A program made the translations under genes and the position numbers. A DNA stretch of 64,000 bases from Craspedostauros australis (taxonomy: Eukaryota; Bacillariophyta; Bacillariophyceae; Mastogloiales; Achnanthaceae), in assembly GCA_026770025.1 (NCBI GenBank), contig JAMXDE010000020.1, positions 744,001 through 808,000 of the forward strand, in the 5' to 3' direction. The notes under the pieces are model-generated. The model saw only the letters and a list, made by a program, of their open reading frames with translations, had not been told where the DNA came from and searched no databases. Below are positions 62,301-64,000 of this stretch, piece by piece; within the stretch, counting starts at the first letter, position 1; each line of letters begins with the position of its first letter.

Positions 62301-64000
62301 TATCATGGTGTGTGGAATTCCGTAGTCTCTGAACAATTCGTCAAGTGTCTGTGCAGCTTCGCGTCGGGCTGCCATTGGGTACACTCGGACCCAATGAAAC
62401 GGCGTACAATAGATCATGGCACACTTGTTTCCGCGTATGGACTTTGTCTTCGCGATCATCGTATCCGTGTACATCTTGGTGTTGAGGCGGCGATATCGAA
62501 GTTGCATTGCATATGGAACCAAACGACGTGTCCCCGTTGTCGTGCTGAAGTCTCTGACAGCCAATTGTGTTGTGACGCCAAGCGTGCGCCGTGCTGCTTC
62601 AATACCGATGCGCCATCTTGCCGCCAGCTGCTCTGGCGTAACCGTCCCCTTTCGATTGGAGGTACGTGCATGTTGAATGGAATGTATTTCGCGTTGACAT
62701 GTAAGTGATGAAATGTGTTGCATCTGCTTTTCTGACTCAAGCTTGGTACGAATGGACGCCTCGTCGTCCCCTGTCGACAGCTGGGCTGGATCCCAATACT
62801 GATCGGATGTCATATAGACGTGTACGCAATCATGGTCGGACCTAATTTCGTCCTGTGTAGGTTTGCGTATATGGAAGTATGAAACTGTACCATGTAGCTG
62901 AAGAGGAATATGCAGATCGTAATGTGAATGAAGAATAGAATGTGAGTGTGCATGGCGCTCATCCTCCGGCAACATCGTGAGAGGTGTTTCATTGATTGTA
63001 ACGCCAGCCATGCGCAATTGGTGTGGACACAACAGCGGATGTTGTAAATTGTCGAAGTATAACGATTGAGGAAAGAAGAGAATGTAAGTCGTGTACGAGA
63101 TCGGATCATCATATGCAATTGCCGCTGTAACAATGGGTACGTTCTCGACGTCTCCCAATGTGTCCAAAAATGGTGATGTTGTGACAGTTTGTGAGGTACG
63201 ATGCACAATGTAAGCAGATGGTCCAAAAGCGCAAGTGTCAGCGTGTGAGTCCAGCTCAGCCCTGGATGTGTCAGGTGGAAGGGATTGGCTCGTCGCAGCT
63301 GTTCGGCGACGCCCTCCCGCCTCATGTCAGGACTGGCTTTGTTGGTTTCGGCGCGTCACGAAAGCACCGATGCCGCTCCTTTGCTGCTGGTTGGTGGAGG
63401 CACCTCCCGAGGCAGCAGAAATCAATTGTGACACCTCCTCATTTCGCTGATTTGTGCTTTGACCCTGCGTGCTGACCACTGCGACTCCACGTCTCGCGTC
63501 ACGTTCCTGTCTTAATGCAATAGCACGAGCCCTTTGCGATGCTGACATTGCCGCCCACTCATCTCGATCGTAATATCTGTCTGTGACTTTCATATTCGCA
63601 TCATACTGTGGCTTGCTCTTGTCACCACCTCTTCCTCGACCACCTCTGCCACCCCGGCCTCTGCCTCCACCTGAGCGACGCCGGTACTTTGGACTATTGC
63701 CTTGTAGTCCTGCGATACGTCGGTTGACTGCAGTATCAGTGCGTTGGTCCAATGATTCCGACAAATAGTTGACTGTGTTGTGGAAGCTGGATCGAATTGA
63801 TGGTGTTGCACGTACGACTTCGCATGCTGCCTTGAGACGGTCATCCTTGATGCCGCGAGTGAGACGTCGCACTTTTGCCTCTTCGACTTGTGGTTCACCA
63901 CCTTGTGCGAGGTCCTCGAAGGCTGCATTTAGTCGTTGCGCATAAGTCTCGAACGTGAAGTTTCGTGCTTTTCCATCAAAGTAAGACTCTGCGATAATCT
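59385..64000 (-). mobile_element. Ty1/copia-type LTR retrotransposon, cut by the window edge
   Basis: A minus-strand element in copia order. A gag-like basic part lies at about 63330-64000 and runs off the window. Then come the integrase region (about 62000-62700, with the IPDNAKELVEGD and NQNKAEATIREL segments), reverse transcriptase (about 60300-61000, with AADVMNAYLNAP and YTDDILAIS) and RNase H near 59500-59800. The pol part is open over about 1,270 codons, so the element looks fairly young and largely whole in the part seen, with perhaps one break or boundary between the gag-like and pol parts. Diatom genomes are rich in copia elements (the CoDi lineages), and this fits that group. Terminal repeats could not be paired because the other end is outside. 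Confidence 0.9.

Noticed and set aside
1-64000. tRNA and rRNA genes
   Set aside because: I looked for the T-loop consensus GGTTCGAATCC and close variants and saw none in a credible context. A dedicated tRNA scan would be decisive.

Overview
This is nuclear DNA of a eukaryotic alga, most likely a diatom. Genes have few, short GT-AG introns (about 90-480 nt, donors mostly GTAAGT or GTGAGT). Two proteins begin with a signal peptide followed by an ASAFAP-like plastid motif (AAFSA in the gene at 41482-42909, HAFIP in the PPR gene at 51973-56376), the hallmark of secondary red-type plastids. The core housekeeping genes are eukaryotic: EF-1alpha, mitochondrial uL3, SLX9 and the tRNA deaminase ADAT2. 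The species cannot be named from the sequence alone.

Left part (1-13005): a tandemly repeated cassette holding a rightward FAD monooxygenase gene and a leftward LRR-like gene. Copy 3 (8641-12890) is intact. In copy 2 (about 4861-8640) the monooxygenase has lost its C-terminal third by a roughly 607-bp deletion. In copy 1 only the first codons of the monooxygenase remain, and a frame-disrupted gene for a Ser-rich single-pass membrane protein occupies its place. A fourth promoter fragment ends the array at about 13005.

Middle part (13257-42909): two tandem paralogues encode proteins of about 1,000 residues with many membrane segments and a C-terminal class-3 lipase domain; I resolved their exon structures. 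Next come an ankyrin-like protein, a DUF2064-type glycosyltransferase, ADAT2, SLX9, EF-1alpha (intron inside the P-loop coding region) and a CCT-domain regulator whose diagnostic domain lies wholly in a second exon. These are followed by a 1,152-residue low-complexity protein with an LRR-cap motif and a probable plastid protein built on an internal duplication.

Right part: a 7,058-bp PIF/Harbinger-like DNA transposon (43841-50898) has perfect 24-bp terminal inverted repeats, a 3-bp CAG target duplication, an array of 20-bp repeats near each end, and three genes: a DDE transposase, a small double-domain putative DNA-binding protein, and an unrecognised 568-residue protein. I consider this the most novel object in the window. 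It lies just upstream of an IAH1-like SGNH esterase gene. Then come a plastid PPR-SMR protein and mitochondrial uL3, which are divergently transcribed. A Ty1/copia-type LTR retrotransposon on the minus strand runs off the right edge.
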